Source: Pseudophaeobacter sp. (GTDB lineage: Bacteria > Pseudomonadota > Alphaproteobacteria > Rhodobacterales > Rhodobacteraceae). Taken from it: a stretch of 64,000 bases of DNA. The position numbers and the translations under genes were made by a program. Shown piece by piece: positions 19,200 through 28,838 of this stretch (its first letter is position 1; each line of letters starts with the position of its first letter). Where the stretch lies: contig JALUXC010000026.1 of the NCBI GenBank assembly GCA_027019165.1, positions 1 to 64,000 on the forward strand. The letters are read 5' to 3'. Below the pieces are notes generated by a model, which did no database searches, had not been told where the DNA came from, and saw only the letters and a program-made list of their open reading frames with translations.

Positions 19200-19805
19200 T
19201 TACCACATGGTCGCGGCAGCCCGTGCGCCCCAGGCATCATCATAGGGTTTGCCGCCTTCCTCGCCATTGGTTTGCTCGGCAAGGATCTCTCCCATACTGG
19301 GCAGCCCTTCGCTTTGATCGCCTGCGGTCCATGTCTTTGACCGCATCAGGGCGCGGGCGCATTGGCTGTAGATTTCGTCGATGGCGATCACGGCGACGGT
19401 GGCGGGCTGTTTGCCATTGCGATCAAAGCGGGCACGCAAGCCTACGTCGGCGGTGATCCTGGCCTGCCCATTCACGCGCACCACGTTGTTTGATCCGGGC
19501 ACAAAGAACATCAGCGACACCCGCGGATCGCGCACGATGTTGCGCAGCGCATCCAGACGATTGTTGCCGCGCCAATCGGGCAAGGCGAGGGTGCCGGGAT
19601 CCAGCTCCATCACGCAGGGGCCATCGTCGCCGCGCGGGGTGCCATCGGTGCCTTCCGGGCCAACGGTGGACAGAACGCACAGACGCGAGGCCATGATCCA
19701 TTTTCGATAAAGCGGCGTCATCCGGCGCGCCACTTTTCGTAAAGAAGGCGCTCCCGGTTTCCCGTAAAGCGCCTCAAGATCGTCATGACTGTTGATGTAT
19801 TCCAT
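19200..19805 (-). CDS. Pyridoxamine 5'-phosphate oxidase-like FMN-dependent protein (DR_2398 type)
   Basis: The ATG at 19805 gives 201 residues (a TTG lies 9 bp upstream). Landmarks for the PPOX split-barrel family are RLCVLSTVGPEGTDGTPRGD, LPDWRGNNRLDALRNI and VRVNGQARIT. Family members bind FMN or F420 and act as oxidoreductases on unknown substrates. The start overlaps the 3' end of plsC by 23 bases, so it is co-transcribed with plsC-ftsX-ftsE. Its role there is not evident. Confidence 0.85.
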   Translation of the reverse strand: MEYINSHDDLEALYGKPGAPSLRKVARRMTPLYRKWIMASRLCVLSTVGPEGTDGTPRGDDGPCVMELDPGTLALPDWRGNNRLDALRNIVRDPRVSLMFFVPGSNNVVRVNGQARITADVGLRARFDRNGKQPATVAVIAIDEIYSQCARALMRSKTWTAGDQSEGLPSMGEILAEQTNGEEGGKPYDDAWGARAAATMW

Positions 19806-20532
19806 CTGGTTCAAACCCCACTTCGCGCATCAATGCATCGGATCGCTCTTCGACCCGCTTTTCCAAAATCTGCATAAACTCTTGCCGCTCCAGACCCGGT
19901 TCAATGGGGTCCAAAAACTCAACCACCGCAACGCCCGGGCGGCGCATGATCCCCTTGCGTGGCCACAGAACTCCAACATTGGTGGCCACCGGCACGCAGG
20001 TCTGCGCCAGTTGTTCATAAAGAACGCCGGTGCCAACCTTGTACTCGGCCTTGACGCCCGGGGCGACGCGGGTGCCTTGCGAGTAGATCACCAGTTGGCC
20101 CGCCTCCTGCCGTCCGGCATCCACATCGCGTACCATCTTCTGGATCGCCGCGCCGCGCTTGCCCCGGTCCACGGCAACGCAATCCAAGAGCTTGGCATAT
20201 TGGCCGATCACCGGCGTGCGCAGGATCTCTTTTTTCATGATGAACTTGGCCGTGGGCAGGGCGGTAAAGATCATCATGATATCGAGGAAGGATTGATGCT
20301 TGGCGGCAATCAGCGCTTCACCTTCGGGCGGGGTGCCGCGGACCTCGCAGCGAATGCCTACCATCCAGCGCGCGCTCCAGAACACCCAGCGCGAATAGGT
20401 CTTGCAGCAAACACGGGCACCGCGCTTGCTGAAGATCGCCCAGGGCGCAAAGACGAGGCCAACAAGCGGCATCATCAGGTAGATCTGGCCCACAAAAAGC
20501 AGCGAGCGCAGCCATTGAATTGCGTCTTTCAC
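19783..20532 (-). CDS. plsC: 1-acyl-sn-glycerol-3-phosphate acyltransferase
   Basis: A 249-residue membrane-associated acyltransferase. The catalytic HX4D motif is HQSFLD within AAKHQSFLDIMM, and the later VIYSQGTRVAPGVKAEYK corresponds to the EGTR block with Gln in place of Glu. It acylates lysophosphatidic acid to phosphatidic acid in phospholipid synthesis. The start is a GTG that overlaps the ftsX stop (GTGA). An N-terminal hydrophobic segment (LFVGQIYLMMPLVGLVF) anchors it to the membrane. Confidence 0.9.
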   Translation of the reverse strand: MKDAIQWLRSLLFVGQIYLMMPLVGLVFAPWAIFSKRGARVCCKTYSRWVFWSARWMVGIRCEVRGTPPEGEALIAAKHQSFLDIMMIFTALPTAKFIMKKEILRTPVIGQYAKLLDCVAVDRGKRGAAIQKMVRDVDAGRQEAGQLVIYSQGTRVAPGVKAEYKVGTGVLYEQLAQTCVPVATNVGVLWPRKGIMRRPGVAVVEFLDPIEPGLERQEFMQILEKRVEERSDALMREVGFEPDGIHQQS

Positions 20533-21440
20533 GTAAGATCTCCCAGGCGTTTCTTGGCGGCGCGGGTGGTTGCGACATAGGCGACAAGCGCCCCAAGCAG
20601 CGGAATGGCAAGCGGCAAAAGCCAGCCAAAGCCCTGAAAACCAAGGCCAGTCAGAAACCCGCCTTCGTCCGAGGCGGCAGGCATCAGCCAGACCCCCAGC
20701 ATGCCAAAGGCCATGCCAACTGCTGCACCGCTGAGCGCCCGCAGGGTAAAGCGGCGAATGAAGGCCTGCGCGATATAGCCGTCCTGGGCGCCCACAAGGC
20801 GCAGCACCTCAATGACCTGTGCATTGGCCGCAAGGGCTGCATTGGCCGCGAGCGTGATCATCGCCCCCATGGCGCCTGCGATCAGCAGGATCGAGACCAC
20901 CGCCAACAGCCGCAGGGAATGCGCCGCCTCGACCAGTGGCTCCCGCCAGCGGGTGTGATCGTCGAGCACCGCCCCCGGCACCTCGGCCTGCAGGCGCAGG
21001 CGCAACCCGGTGGCATCATAGCCGGGATCATCCTCGATCACTTCGATCAGCTGCGGCACGGGCAGGGCGTCCAAAGGCACGCCAGCGCCGAACCAGGGCG
21101 CCAGCAAGGCCGCCTGTTCGTCGGCGGTAAAGGCGCGGGCCGAGGCCACCCCCGGTGTCTGACGCAGGATCTTGAGCGCGGCTTCGGTCTGGGCGGCGCG
21201 CTGCTCGGCCGGGGCGTTGATGCGCAGCGTCGCCGCGCGGGCCAGTTCATCCGCCCAGCGATCCGCCAGCCGCCCCGACGCCAGCGACAAGGCCAGCGCA
21301 AAGACCGCCAGAAAGGCCATCGCCCCGGCTGCAAAAAGAGTCAGTTGCGCGGTGAACCCGCTTGGCGGGACCACCCGGTCGGCCTGGACATCACCGATGA
21401 TGAGCGTCTTGAGGTGTCCGGCAAAGCTGTCGCTGCTCAT
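20529..21440 (-). CDS. ftsX: Cell division permease FtsX
   Basis: A 303-residue protein with an N-terminal membrane helix (LFAAGAMAFLAVFALALSLA), an ~110-residue extracytoplasmic domain and three C-terminal helices, the FtsX topology. With FtsE it forms an ABC-like complex that activates periplasmic peptidoglycan amidases at the septum. It starts with ATG overlapping the ftsE TGA (ATGA). Sequence is more divergent than that of FtsE, as is usual in alphaproteobacteria. Confidence 0.88.
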   Translation of the reverse strand: MSSDSFAGHLKTLIIGDVQADRVVPPSGFTAQLTLFAAGAMAFLAVFALALSLASGRLADRWADELARAATLRINAPAEQRAAQTEAALKILRQTPGVASARAFTADEQAALLAPWFGAGVPLDALPVPQLIEVIEDDPGYDATGLRLRLQAEVPGAVLDDHTRWREPLVEAAHSLRLLAVVSILLIAGAMGAMITLAANAALAANAQVIEVLRLVGAQDGYIAQAFIRRFTLRALSGAAVGMAFGMLGVWLMPAASDEGGFLTGLGFQGFGWLLPLAIPLLGALVAYVATTRAAKKRLGDLT

Positions 21441-22114
21441 AAATCCGCCCCCGCCAGATGCAGCTGCCTGTCCCAGATCCTGAGTACCCGCGCCTGCACC
21501 TGATTTTTGGCAGCACGAATCAGCGACAAATCATGCGTCGCCACCAGGATGGTCTTGCCCATGCGGTTGAGCTCCACCAAGAGCTGCAGAAGGCGCTGGG
21601 ACATTTCCCAATCAACATTTCCGGTCGGCTCGTCCGCGATGATCACATCCGGGGACAGAATGACCGAGCGCGCAAGGGCCGCGCGCTGGCGTTCCCCGCC
21701 CGAAAGCTCCGGCGGCAGCGCATCAGAGCGATCCGCAAGCCCCACCCAGTTCAGGAGTTCGCGCAGGTTCGCCTCTTCCTGCCCCAGGTCACGCCCGGAT
21801 ACGGTCAGCGGCAGGGCGATATTCTCGATCACCGGCAGATGATCCAGAAACCGGCAGTCCTGATGCACCACGCCAACACGGCGCCGCAGAAGCGCCATCT
21901 GGTCCCGGTCCAAGCCTTTGACATCCATGTTGAAGGCCCGAACACGACCTGAGGTCGGTGTCAGGGCTCCATAGCATAGCTTCAACAGCGTGGTCTTGCC
22001 CGCGCCCGATGGACCAGTCAGAAAATGGAAAGATCCCGGTGCCAGCTTGACCGACACGCCGCTCAGCAGCTCTCCGCCGCCATAGTTGTAGCCCAGATTG
22101 TCCAGCTCGATCAC
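21437..22114 (-). CDS. ftsE: Cell division ATP-binding protein FtsE
   Basis: The GTG at 22114 is chosen because GGGGG lies 6 nt upstream and it gives the standard 225 residues (VIELDNLGYNYGGG onward). An ATG at 22156 would add 14 unconserved residues. ABC ATPase motifs are all intact: Walker A GPSGAGKTT, signature LSGGERQR, Walker B VIIADEP and switch His in VATHD. The frame is open still further upstream without similarity. Confidence 0.93.
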   Translation of the reverse strand: MIELDNLGYNYGGGELLSGVSVKLAPGSFHFLTGPSGAGKTTLLKLCYGALTPTSGRVRAFNMDVKGLDRDQMALLRRRVGVVHQDCRFLDHLPVIENIALPLTVSGRDLGQEEANLRELLNWVGLADRSDALPPELSGGERQRAALARSVILSPDVIIADEPTGNVDWEMSQRLLQLLVELNRMGKTILVATHDLSLIRAAKNQVQARVLRIWDRQLHLAGADL

Positions 22115-22319
22115 GGCGGCCCCCAGCTTCTGCCCGCTCGTTTTGCCCCAGAGCATCGCCAGTTTCAATGGCCCGCAGCGCTTTGCCCGCTTCCCCGATA
22201 TGTCAGGGACTTTGGCCTGTTTGCATTTGCCCCCTTTCTTGAGGCATCGGAACTTCCTATGATCATTTGGAAATAACGCCATATGGCCCCAGTTCAATTC
22301 CGGGCCAAGGAGTCCCTGA

Positions 22320-23165
22320 ATGCGCCTGACATGTCCGAATTGCGCCGCCCAGTACGAAGTGCCGGATGACGTGATTCCGGAGGAAGGGCGTGATGTTCAG
22401 TGTTCCAACTGTGGCACCACCTGGTTCGAAGGCGGAATTGGCTCTCCCGAGGCACAGGACGCCGCCGTCTCCGATGGGTTTGAAGCAGATGAAGTGGCTC
22501 CTGCGGCACAAGCGCCAGAGGCGGCCACTGACCGGCCCCACCCAGAGGAAGAGATCTCGCCCCCGGAACCAGAGGCCGATGCCGATCCAGCCGCACCAGA
22601 ACCGGAGCCTGAGGTGACACCACGTCCGCAGCGCGGGCTGGACCCGGCCCTGTCGGACATCCTGCGCGAAGAGGCTGAACGTGAAGCCAATTTGCGTGCT
22701 GCTGCTGCGGCCTCATCAAGCGGCCTGGAAAGCCAGCCGAACCTTGGCCTTGATGATCTGCCGGAAAGCGACAGCACTCTGCGCGCCCGTCAGGCCAAGG
22801 ATCGCATGGCGCGCCTGCACGGGCAGGATCCCCGGCAGCTTGCGGCCGAAGAAAGCGGCCAGCGGCGCGACATCCTGCCCGACATCGAAGAGATCAACTC
22901 CACCCTGCGCGCTGGCGATACGGCTGCGGCCGCCCAGCCCGCTGCCAAAGAGACCGAAGCGCCCCGCAAAAGCGGGTTCGCGCGTGGATTTGCGCTTACC
23001 ATCCTGCTCTTTCTGCTGCTTTTGATGGTCTACACCAACGCAGGTCAGATTGCAGAGTCGATGCCGCAGGCAGATCCCTACCTCAGTGCCTATGTCACCT
23101 GGGTCGATCAGGCACGCATCTGGCTCGATGCTCAGGTCAAAGCCCTGCAGGCGCCGCAGCTCTGA
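22320..23165 (+). CDS. MJ0042-type zinc-ribbon, single-pass membrane protein
   Basis: A 281-residue protein with an N-terminal zinc finger of the MJ0042 type (CPNCAAQYEVPDD ... CSNCGTTWF, residues ~5-39). A long acidic, Pro/Glu-rich linker and one membrane helix near the C terminus (GFALTILLFLLLLMVYTNAG) follow. This architecture is common in alphaproteobacteria beside ftsE; its function is unknown, though redox or protein-quality sensing has been suggested for related zinc ribbons. It is divergent from ftsE. Confidence 0.85.
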   Translation: MRLTCPNCAAQYEVPDDVIPEEGRDVQCSNCGTTWFEGGIGSPEAQDAAVSDGFEADEVAPAAQAPEAATDRPHPEEEISPPEPEADADPAAPEPEPEVTPRPQRGLDPALSDILREEAEREANLRAAAAASSSGLESQPNLGLDDLPESDSTLRARQAKDRMARLHGQDPRQLAAEESGQRRDILPDIEEINSTLRAGDTAAAAQPAAKETEAPRKSGFARGFALTILLFLLLLMVYTNAGQIAESMPQADPYLSAYVTWVDQARIWLDAQVKALQAPQL

Positions 23166-23200
23166 TACAACGGGCGGCGCAAAGACCTCTACCGCGCCAC

Positions 23201-25789
23201 CTAGAACCTGTCGAACAGCCGCTGAAGGTAGCCGCGCTCTTCTTCGCTGCGGCTGCGGTCCTCTGACCGCCGGCGGATTTCTTCCAGCAGTTGCCAGGCG
23301 CGCCCATGAGCCGAGCCTTGATCCGGGACAGCGCCGGTCCGCCCCTCATCAATCCCGGTGCTGCGTCCAAGCGGGTCGATACCGCTCGCCGAGGCATTGG
23401 GCTGCGCCTCGCCCTGCCCTTGGTTCTGCCCGGGCTGCTGGCGCTGCGCCATCGCCTCCCCCAAAGACCGCATACCTTCGCGCAGCGCTTCCATCGCGTC
23501 GGATTGCTGGTCGATTGCCTCGGCCAGATCGCCCTGACGCAGAGCCTCTTCAGCGCCCTCCATGGCGCGGCCCGCGCGGTCCAGCGCATCGCGGGCATCG
23601 CGCCCCTCTTCGCCGCCAAAGGGCAGCCCATCACGCTGACGGTCCAGTTCATTGCGCAAGGCCTGCTGACGATCGGCAAGGCTCTGGGCATCGTTTCCCT
23701 GCTCGGTGCCGCCCTGCCCTTGACCAGAGGGATCTCCGGCCTGTCCGGAGCCGCCAGACCCCTCGTGGCTTTGACCGCGGCCCTGACCGCCATTGCGCCC
23801 CTCGTTGCCCTGGCTTTCTCCGCGCTGCGCGTCGCCGTTGAACTGCTCCTGCAAGTCTCGGAAGGCCTGATCCGACAGGCCCTGCTGCTCACGCAGGGTT
23901 TCAGCCAGACCCTCCATCGCCTCGCGGCCCTCGCTTCCACCGCCCTGACCCTGCTGGCCCTGAGCCATGCGCATATTCTCCATCATCTGCTGGAATTCGC
24001 GCAGCGCCTGTTCTGCCTCGGCCATACGGCCCTGCTCCATCAGTTCCTGGATGCGGTCCATCATCGCCTGCAGATCATCCTGGCTGAGCTGTATCGTGTT
24101 GTCGGACATCTCACCCGACTCGCCCATTTCGCCGTCCTGCTGGGCCTGCCGCTGCAGCTGGCGCAGATAGTCATCCGTGGCCTGACGCAACTCCTGCATC
24201 AGGCGGGCGATCTCCTGATCGCTGGCCCCTTCGCGCATCGCCTGGCTCAGGCGCTCCTGAGCGCGACGCATCCGCTCGAGCGCATCGCCCACATCGCCCT
24301 CTTCCAGCGTCACGGCCAGATCCCACAGCGCAGCGGCGATGTCATCCTGCCGAGGCGCGGTGAGCCCCGTCGCCACATAGCTTTCCAGCCGCCGCAGGAT
24401 TCCGCGCAGGCGCAGGTAGCTACCGGCATCACGGAACACCTCATCAGGGCGGTGCGACAGCGCCCGCAGGATCTGCGCCACCCGAGCGCCATTGCCGCGC
24501 GCCCACAACAGGTCGCGGCGCTGCTCGGCCACAGAGGCGGCCAGCGGATCAAAGAACCGCCGCGCGGTCAGAGGTCCGCCAAAGGGCGCAGAACTGCCAC
24601 TTTGAGCCGCCGCATCCTTGGCCGTGAAGGTAAAGGTCACAGGCATATTGGCCCAGGGGTGCTGGTCGAAATCCTCGATCAGGTTTTCGGTGAAGTCCTG
24701 GCGGCTGCCCGTCAAGGGCAGCGGCAGGTCAAGGACGATATCCTCGCGCGCATCGGGGTCGACGCTCAGGCCGTGCACGCGGTCAAGCGCCGCCAAGTCG
24801 AGGGAAATACGGACTGTTCCGCCAATGACTCCATAGTCGTCCTGCGCCGCGAAAGGGAGGGACAGAGCACCGTCAGATCCCATCTCGGGGTGGCCTGCGA
24901 CTGCAATTGTCGGCGGGGCATCAGGGGCGAGGGACACATCCCAGCTGCGCCCGCCCTGCCCCTCGATGGCAAGCCTGCCACCTTTGGCAACGTCGAATTC
25001 CTGCTCGGGGTCGGTCGCGGGGGGCACTTCGCCAGTGCGCGCCGACAGGGTTTCATCAAGGCTGAGCGCGCCGATCTCGCCATAAAACCGCAGGGTGATC
25101 CGGCTGCCTTCGGGCAGGGTCAGGGCGCCTTCGGGCTGGTCGTTGAGATAAAGAACCGGAAGGCCAGTGTAGCGCGGTGGTGCGATCCAGCCCTCCCAGG
25201 TTGGACCGCTCATGGCAGAGGCCGCGCCGGGGGTCATGCCTGACAGGCTGCTCACCCGCCAAAGGGAGCCAAAGACCAGCGCCACGACCAGTGACAACAG
25301 CGCCATATAGCGCAGCGCAAAGGGATCGGCCGCTGCAATCCTGAGATTTGGCGCCGGGGCGCGGGCCTTGGCCGCAGCCGCCGCCATCCGCCTCTGATGG
25401 GCCTGCCACAGGGCGATCGAGGCCGGATCTGTGGCGCCAATCGCCTGCGCGTCCAGCAAGGCGCTGACCGGCCGCCCGGGCATGGTCGCATCCAGACGGA
25501 TCAGGGCATCGGCCCGGCTCGGCCAGGAGATCCGCCGCAACCCCCAGATCAGTGTCGCGCAGAGCGCAAGCAGGCTGAGCACTGCTCCGGACCACACCAG
25601 TTCCACCGGCATTTCGTCATGCAGCCCCAGCATCACCGCGGCCAGGACCGCCATCACAACAGAGGCTGCAGGCCAGAAGGCGCGCAACAGTTGTTCTGCC
25701 ACCAACCCTGCACAGGTCAGTCGCAGAGGCCAGCGCAACGGCTTCAGCCGTGGATCGGAGTTTGCGAATGCAGATTCACGTTCGGCCAT
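23201..25789 (-). CDS. TIGR02302 / DUF4175 family membrane protein
   Basis: An 862-residue protein with N-terminal membrane helices (two near residues 28-80 and one near 170-190), a beta-rich extracytoplasmic middle and a long C-terminal region. That region begins with helices rich in Met, Gln and Glu, passes through a Gly/Gln-rich low-complexity stretch (GQGRGQSHEGSGGSGQAG) and ends in a conserved tail. This architecture identifies the alphaproteobacterial TIGR02302 family, function unknown, usually found downstream of lysA as here. The Gln/Gly repeats make the middle of the gene repetitive. Confidence 0.88.
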   Translation of the reverse strand: MAERESAFANSDPRLKPLRWPLRLTCAGLVAEQLLRAFWPAASVVMAVLAAVMLGLHDEMPVELVWSGAVLSLLALCATLIWGLRRISWPSRADALIRLDATMPGRPVSALLDAQAIGATDPASIALWQAHQRRMAAAAAKARAPAPNLRIAAADPFALRYMALLSLVVALVFGSLWRVSSLSGMTPGAASAMSGPTWEGWIAPPRYTGLPVLYLNDQPEGALTLPEGSRITLRFYGEIGALSLDETLSARTGEVPPATDPEQEFDVAKGGRLAIEGQGGRSWDVSLAPDAPPTIAVAGHPEMGSDGALSLPFAAQDDYGVIGGTVRISLDLAALDRVHGLSVDPDAREDIVLDLPLPLTGSRQDFTENLIEDFDQHPWANMPVTFTFTAKDAAAQSGSSAPFGGPLTARRFFDPLAASVAEQRRDLLWARGNGARVAQILRALSHRPDEVFRDAGSYLRLRGILRRLESYVATGLTAPRQDDIAAALWDLAVTLEEGDVGDALERMRRAQERLSQAMREGASDQEIARLMQELRQATDDYLRQLQRQAQQDGEMGESGEMSDNTIQLSQDDLQAMMDRIQELMEQGRMAEAEQALREFQQMMENMRMAQGQQGQGGGSEGREAMEGLAETLREQQGLSDQAFRDLQEQFNGDAQRGESQGNEGRNGGQGRGQSHEGSGGSGQAGDPSGQGQGGTEQGNDAQSLADRQQALRNELDRQRDGLPFGGEEGRDARDALDRAGRAMEGAEEALRQGDLAEAIDQQSDAMEALREGMRSLGEAMAQRQQPGQNQGQGEAQPNASASGIDPLGRSTGIDEGRTGAVPDQGSAHGRAWQLLEEIRRRSEDRSRSEEERGYLQRLFDRF

Positions 25790-25865
25790 AAAGGCAATGC
25801 CTCATTCTCACCCATGCGGGCGCGGTTGCGGGGCAGCCCCAACCGCAAAAATCCCGCATCAGCGA

Positions 25866-27131
25866 TCAGAGCCATTCTGGAATGGTATCGCGGTTTATCA
25901 TTTCGTCAAAGGTCGGACGTCGGCGGATAACCGCGAATTGATCCCCATGTACCAGCACCTCGGGGATCAGGGGGCGAGAGTTGTACTCGCTCGCCATCAC
26001 CGCGCCATAGGCACCGGCGCTGCGGAAGGCGATCAGATCCCCGGCATTCAGCGGCGGCATCTCACGCTGTTTGGCAAAGGTATCGCCGGTCTCGCAGACC
26101 GGGCCGACGATGTCATAGGGCTGGCTTTCGACACCGGGCGCAGGCTCGATCACCGGAATGATGTCGTGATGCGCCTCATACATGGCCGGGCGAATCAGAT
26201 CGTTCATGGCACCATCGATGATGAGGAAATCGCGGTCCTCACCCGATTTCACGTAGATCACCTTGCTGACCATCAACCCCGCGTTGCCCGCGATCAGGCG
26301 ACCCGGTTCGATCTCGATCTCACAGCCCAGATGGCCGAGGGTGCGCTTGATCAGCGCGCCGTATTCCACCGGCAGCGGCGGGGCCTCGTTCGATCGGGTG
26401 TAAGGAATGCCAAGACCGCCGCCGAGATCAAGGCGGCGGATGTCATGGCCTTCGGCGCGCAGAGTTTCGGTCAGCTCAGCCACCTTGCGATAGGCGGCTT
26501 CAAAGGGCGCCAGCTCGGTCAGCTGCGAGCCGATGTGAACGTCAATCCCGATCACTTCCAGTCCCGGCAGGCTGGCGGCATGGGCGTAGACTTCGCTGGC
26601 GCGCGAAATCGGAATGCCGAACTTGTTCTCGGACTTGCCGGTCGCGATCTTGGCGTGTGTCTTGGCGTCTACATCCGGGTTGATACGGATCGTAATGGGC
26701 GCCCGCGCACCAAGCTCCAGCGCAACGGCGTTGATCACTTCCATCTCTGGCTCGGATTCCACGTTGAACTGGCGAATGCCACCAGACAGGGCGCAGCGGA
26801 TTTCCTCCGCCGTCTTGCCCACCCCTGAAAAGACGATGCGATCCCCCGGCACACCTGCGGCCCTGGCGCGCAGGTATTCGCCCTGGCTGACCACATCCAT
26901 GCCAGCGCCCGCCTCAGCCAGGGTTTTGAGAATGGCCTGGTTGCTGGCCGCCTTCATCGCATAGCAGACCAGGTGGTCTGTTCCCTTAAGTGCCTCATCA
27001 AACAGGCGAAAGTGCCGCAACAAGGTTGCGGTGGAATAGACGTAGAAAGGCGTGCCTACCGCAGCTGCAATCTCAGCCAGCGGAACATCCTCGGCGCAGA
27101 GCGCGCCGTCGCGATAAAGAAAATGATCCAT
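25866..27131 (-). CDS. lysA: Diaminopimelate decarboxylase
   Basis: A 421-residue PLP-dependent fold-III decarboxylase that makes L-lysine from meso-diaminopimelate. The PLP Lys is in CYAMKAASNQAIL (residue ~60). The Gly-rich phosphate loop is LDLGGGLGIPY, and the active-site Cys from the partner subunit is in GPVCETGDTFA. It lies upstream of TIGR02302 on the same strand. In related genomes lysA often follows argH and a small lipoprotein gene; here a TetR/NmrA pair lies between them. Confidence 0.96.
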   Translation of the reverse strand: MDHFLYRDGALCAEDVPLAEIAAAVGTPFYVYSTATLLRHFRLFDEALKGTDHLVCYAMKAASNQAILKTLAEAGAGMDVVSQGEYLRARAAGVPGDRIVFSGVGKTAEEIRCALSGGIRQFNVESEPEMEVINAVALELGARAPITIRINPDVDAKTHAKIATGKSENKFGIPISRASEVYAHAASLPGLEVIGIDVHIGSQLTELAPFEAAYRKVAELTETLRAEGHDIRRLDLGGGLGIPYTRSNEAPPLPVEYGALIKRTLGHLGCEIEIEPGRLIAGNAGLMVSKVIYVKSGEDRDFLIIDGAMNDLIRPAMYEAHHDIIPVIEPAPGVESQPYDIVGPVCETGDTFAKQREMPPLNAGDLIAFRSAGAYGAVMASEYNSRPLIPEVLVHGDQFAVIRRRPTFDEMINRDTIPEWL

Positions 27132-27198
27132 GCTTTGGCGCTTAGACCAAAAGAGGGCGGCGGATCAATGGAATTGTCATCGAATGGCCCCTTCTGGC

Positions 27199-27786
27199 CT
27201 ACCCCTTGAGACCCGATGCAATCAGCGTCAGCGCCGCCTCGCGCCGCGCCACGGCAAGAGGCTCTTCGGGGGAAAACACCGTAAGGTGCAGAAACAATCC
27301 GTCCAGCATGGCAATAACGGCGCGTGCCAGCACTTTGGGGTCATTGTCGCTGCGGATCTGCCCAGAGGCCGCCAGATCCGCGAAATGCTGCGCCCAATGT
27401 CCTGCAAGCCAATCGAAAAAGCCGCCGATGATCTGCACGCCGCGCGGATCGGTGAAACCGGGCCCCAGTATCTCAAAGATCAGGGCGGTCATCTTGCGTT
27501 TCTCAAGGCTCACGATCATGCGCAACAGGGAAAGATAGTCCTCAAGGCTGTGCGGCGCGGGCAGGCTCTCGATCTCGGCCCGGATCTGGCCAAAATAGGA
27601 CTGAATCAACGTCAGTATCACCTCGTCCTTTCCGGTGAAATACAGGTACAAAGTCCCCTTTGCCATTCCCGCCTGACGTGCAACATCCGCCATCTTGGTC
27701 GCGTGATATCCCTTCTGCGTAAAACACAGCATGGCCGCATCCAGGATCTGAGCTCGCATTTTTGGCTTGTCGACGATCTTGGGCAT
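27199..27786 (-). CDS. TetR family transcriptional regulator
   Basis: The ATG at 27786 has an AAAGGAG site 5 nt upstream and gives 195 residues (MPKIVDKPKMRAQILDAAML). The helix-turn-helix is at residues ~30-50 (MADVARQAGMAKGTLYLYFTGK), and a TetR_C-type ligand domain follows. It is divergent from the NmrA-like gene, with an imperfect TTGATCAG/TTGGTCAA palindrome between them. It probably represses both itself and the neighbour. Confidence 0.88.
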   Translation of the reverse strand: MPKIVDKPKMRAQILDAAMLCFTQKGYHATKMADVARQAGMAKGTLYLYFTGKDEVILTLIQSYFGQIRAEIESLPAPHSLEDYLSLLRMIVSLEKRKMTALIFEILGPGFTDPRGVQIIGGFFDWLAGHWAQHFADLAASGQIRSDNDPKVLARAVIAMLDGLFLHLTVFSPEEPLAVARREAALTLIASGLKG

Positions 27787-27897
27787 GCCAGCTCCTTTCG
27801 GCCTAATGTGCACTTTTTGCATAGCGGGGTTGCGCGACCTGGGCACTTAAATGACTTGCCGGTCAGCAAACGGATTCCTAAATACACACAATCAAAA

Positions 27898-27913
27898 TTG
27901 ATCAGTTGGTCAA
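27898..27913. promoter_or_regulatory. Candidate TetR operator
   Basis: The 16-bp imperfect palindrome TTGATCAGTTGGTCAA (6 of 8 pairs) ends 16 bp before the NmrA-like start, in the divergent spacer. Confidence 0.5.
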
Positions 27914-27929
27914 AAATGGATTTAAGTCA

Positions 27930-28838
27930 ATGGCACAGGACATCAAAACGGCATTTGTGGCCGGCGCGACTGGCTATTTGGGTCGCCGCATCGTCACTCA
28001 GTTGGTCACGCGTGGATATGGCGTCAAGGCGCTGGTGCGCCCGGGTTCGGACAGGTCCGGTCTGCCCGAAGGGGTTAGCCTTGTCGAAGCAGAAGCCACT
28101 GATCCCAAGACGCTGCTCGGGATCATGGACGACGTCGACCTGGTGATTTCGGCCCTCGGGCTGACCCGGCAGACGGACCGGTTGAGCTATATGGATGTAG
28201 ATTATCAGGCCAACCTCAACCTGCTGAGAGAAGCCGTCAACGCTGAGGTCAAGAGCTTTACCTATGTTCATGTCATGACGCGCGGCGCCCCTGCTTCGGA
28301 TCTGGTCGCAGCAAAGGCCCGATTTGTAGCCACTCTGCAAACAGCACCGCTTCAAACCTGCGTCATACGCCCCAATGGGTTTTTCTCCGATATGGAAGAA
28401 ATCCTAGAGATGGCACGACGCGGGCGCGTCTGGCTAATCGGAGATGGGTCGGTTCGCCTAAATCCGATTGACGGCAACGATCTGGCCAAAGCCATCGTGG
28501 ACAGTATCGAAGCAAAAGAAGAAGACATAGAGATTGGCGGGCCGCAAATCCTGAGCCTCGATCAGATCGCGGATCTGGCATTTCTGGCGCTCAGCCGCTC
28601 TCCACGCGTCACGCACCTGCCCCTGTGGCTGGGCCGCGCAGCACTGTGGGCGATGAAACGTTTCGCACCCCGGCACATTTGGGGGCCTTTTGAGTTCTTT
28701 CTATCATCCTGCCAGAACGATGCCATCGGCCCGTGCTATGGGGAACATCAACTGAGCCATCACTTCAGGTCGCTTTGCTCTGACACGGGGCCGACTGATA
28801 CCGGTCCCGCAGATATGACCCCCGTCACCCCCCGATAG
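27930..28838 (+). CDS. NAD(P)-binding NmrA-like/atypical SDR protein
   Basis: The ATG at 27930 is chosen over an upstream TTG. The 302 residues begin with a Rossmann motif, FVAGATGYLGRRIVTQLVTRG (the glycines fit the atypical SDR pattern), and VISALGLTRQTD is the usual second block. The canonical YxxxK pair of SDRs is not evident. Members act as NADPH sensors or reductases. The C-terminal 40 residues are low-complexity (Thr, Pro, Asp) and run antisense across the 3' end of a lipoprotein gene by 14 bp. Confidence 0.8.
   Translation: MAQDIKTAFVAGATGYLGRRIVTQLVTRGYGVKALVRPGSDRSGLPEGVSLVEAEATDPKTLLGIMDDVDLVISALGLTRQTDRLSYMDVDYQANLNLLREAVNAEVKSFTYVHVMTRGAPASDLVAAKARFVATLQTAPLQTCVIRPNGFFSDMEEILEMARRGRVWLIGDGSVRLNPIDGNDLAKAIVDSIEAKEEDIEIGGPQILSLDQIADLAFLALSRSPRVTHLPLWLGRAALWAMKRFAPRHIWGPFEFFLSSCQNDAIGPCYGEHQLSHHFRSLCSDTGPTDTGPADMTPVTPR

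Noticed and set aside
25822-25846. Hairpin between lysA and the TIGR02302 gene as a terminator
   Set aside because: The stem GCGGTT/AACCGC with inner GGGG/CCCC is followed by A, not T, in the direction of the genes, so it is not a normal terminator for them.
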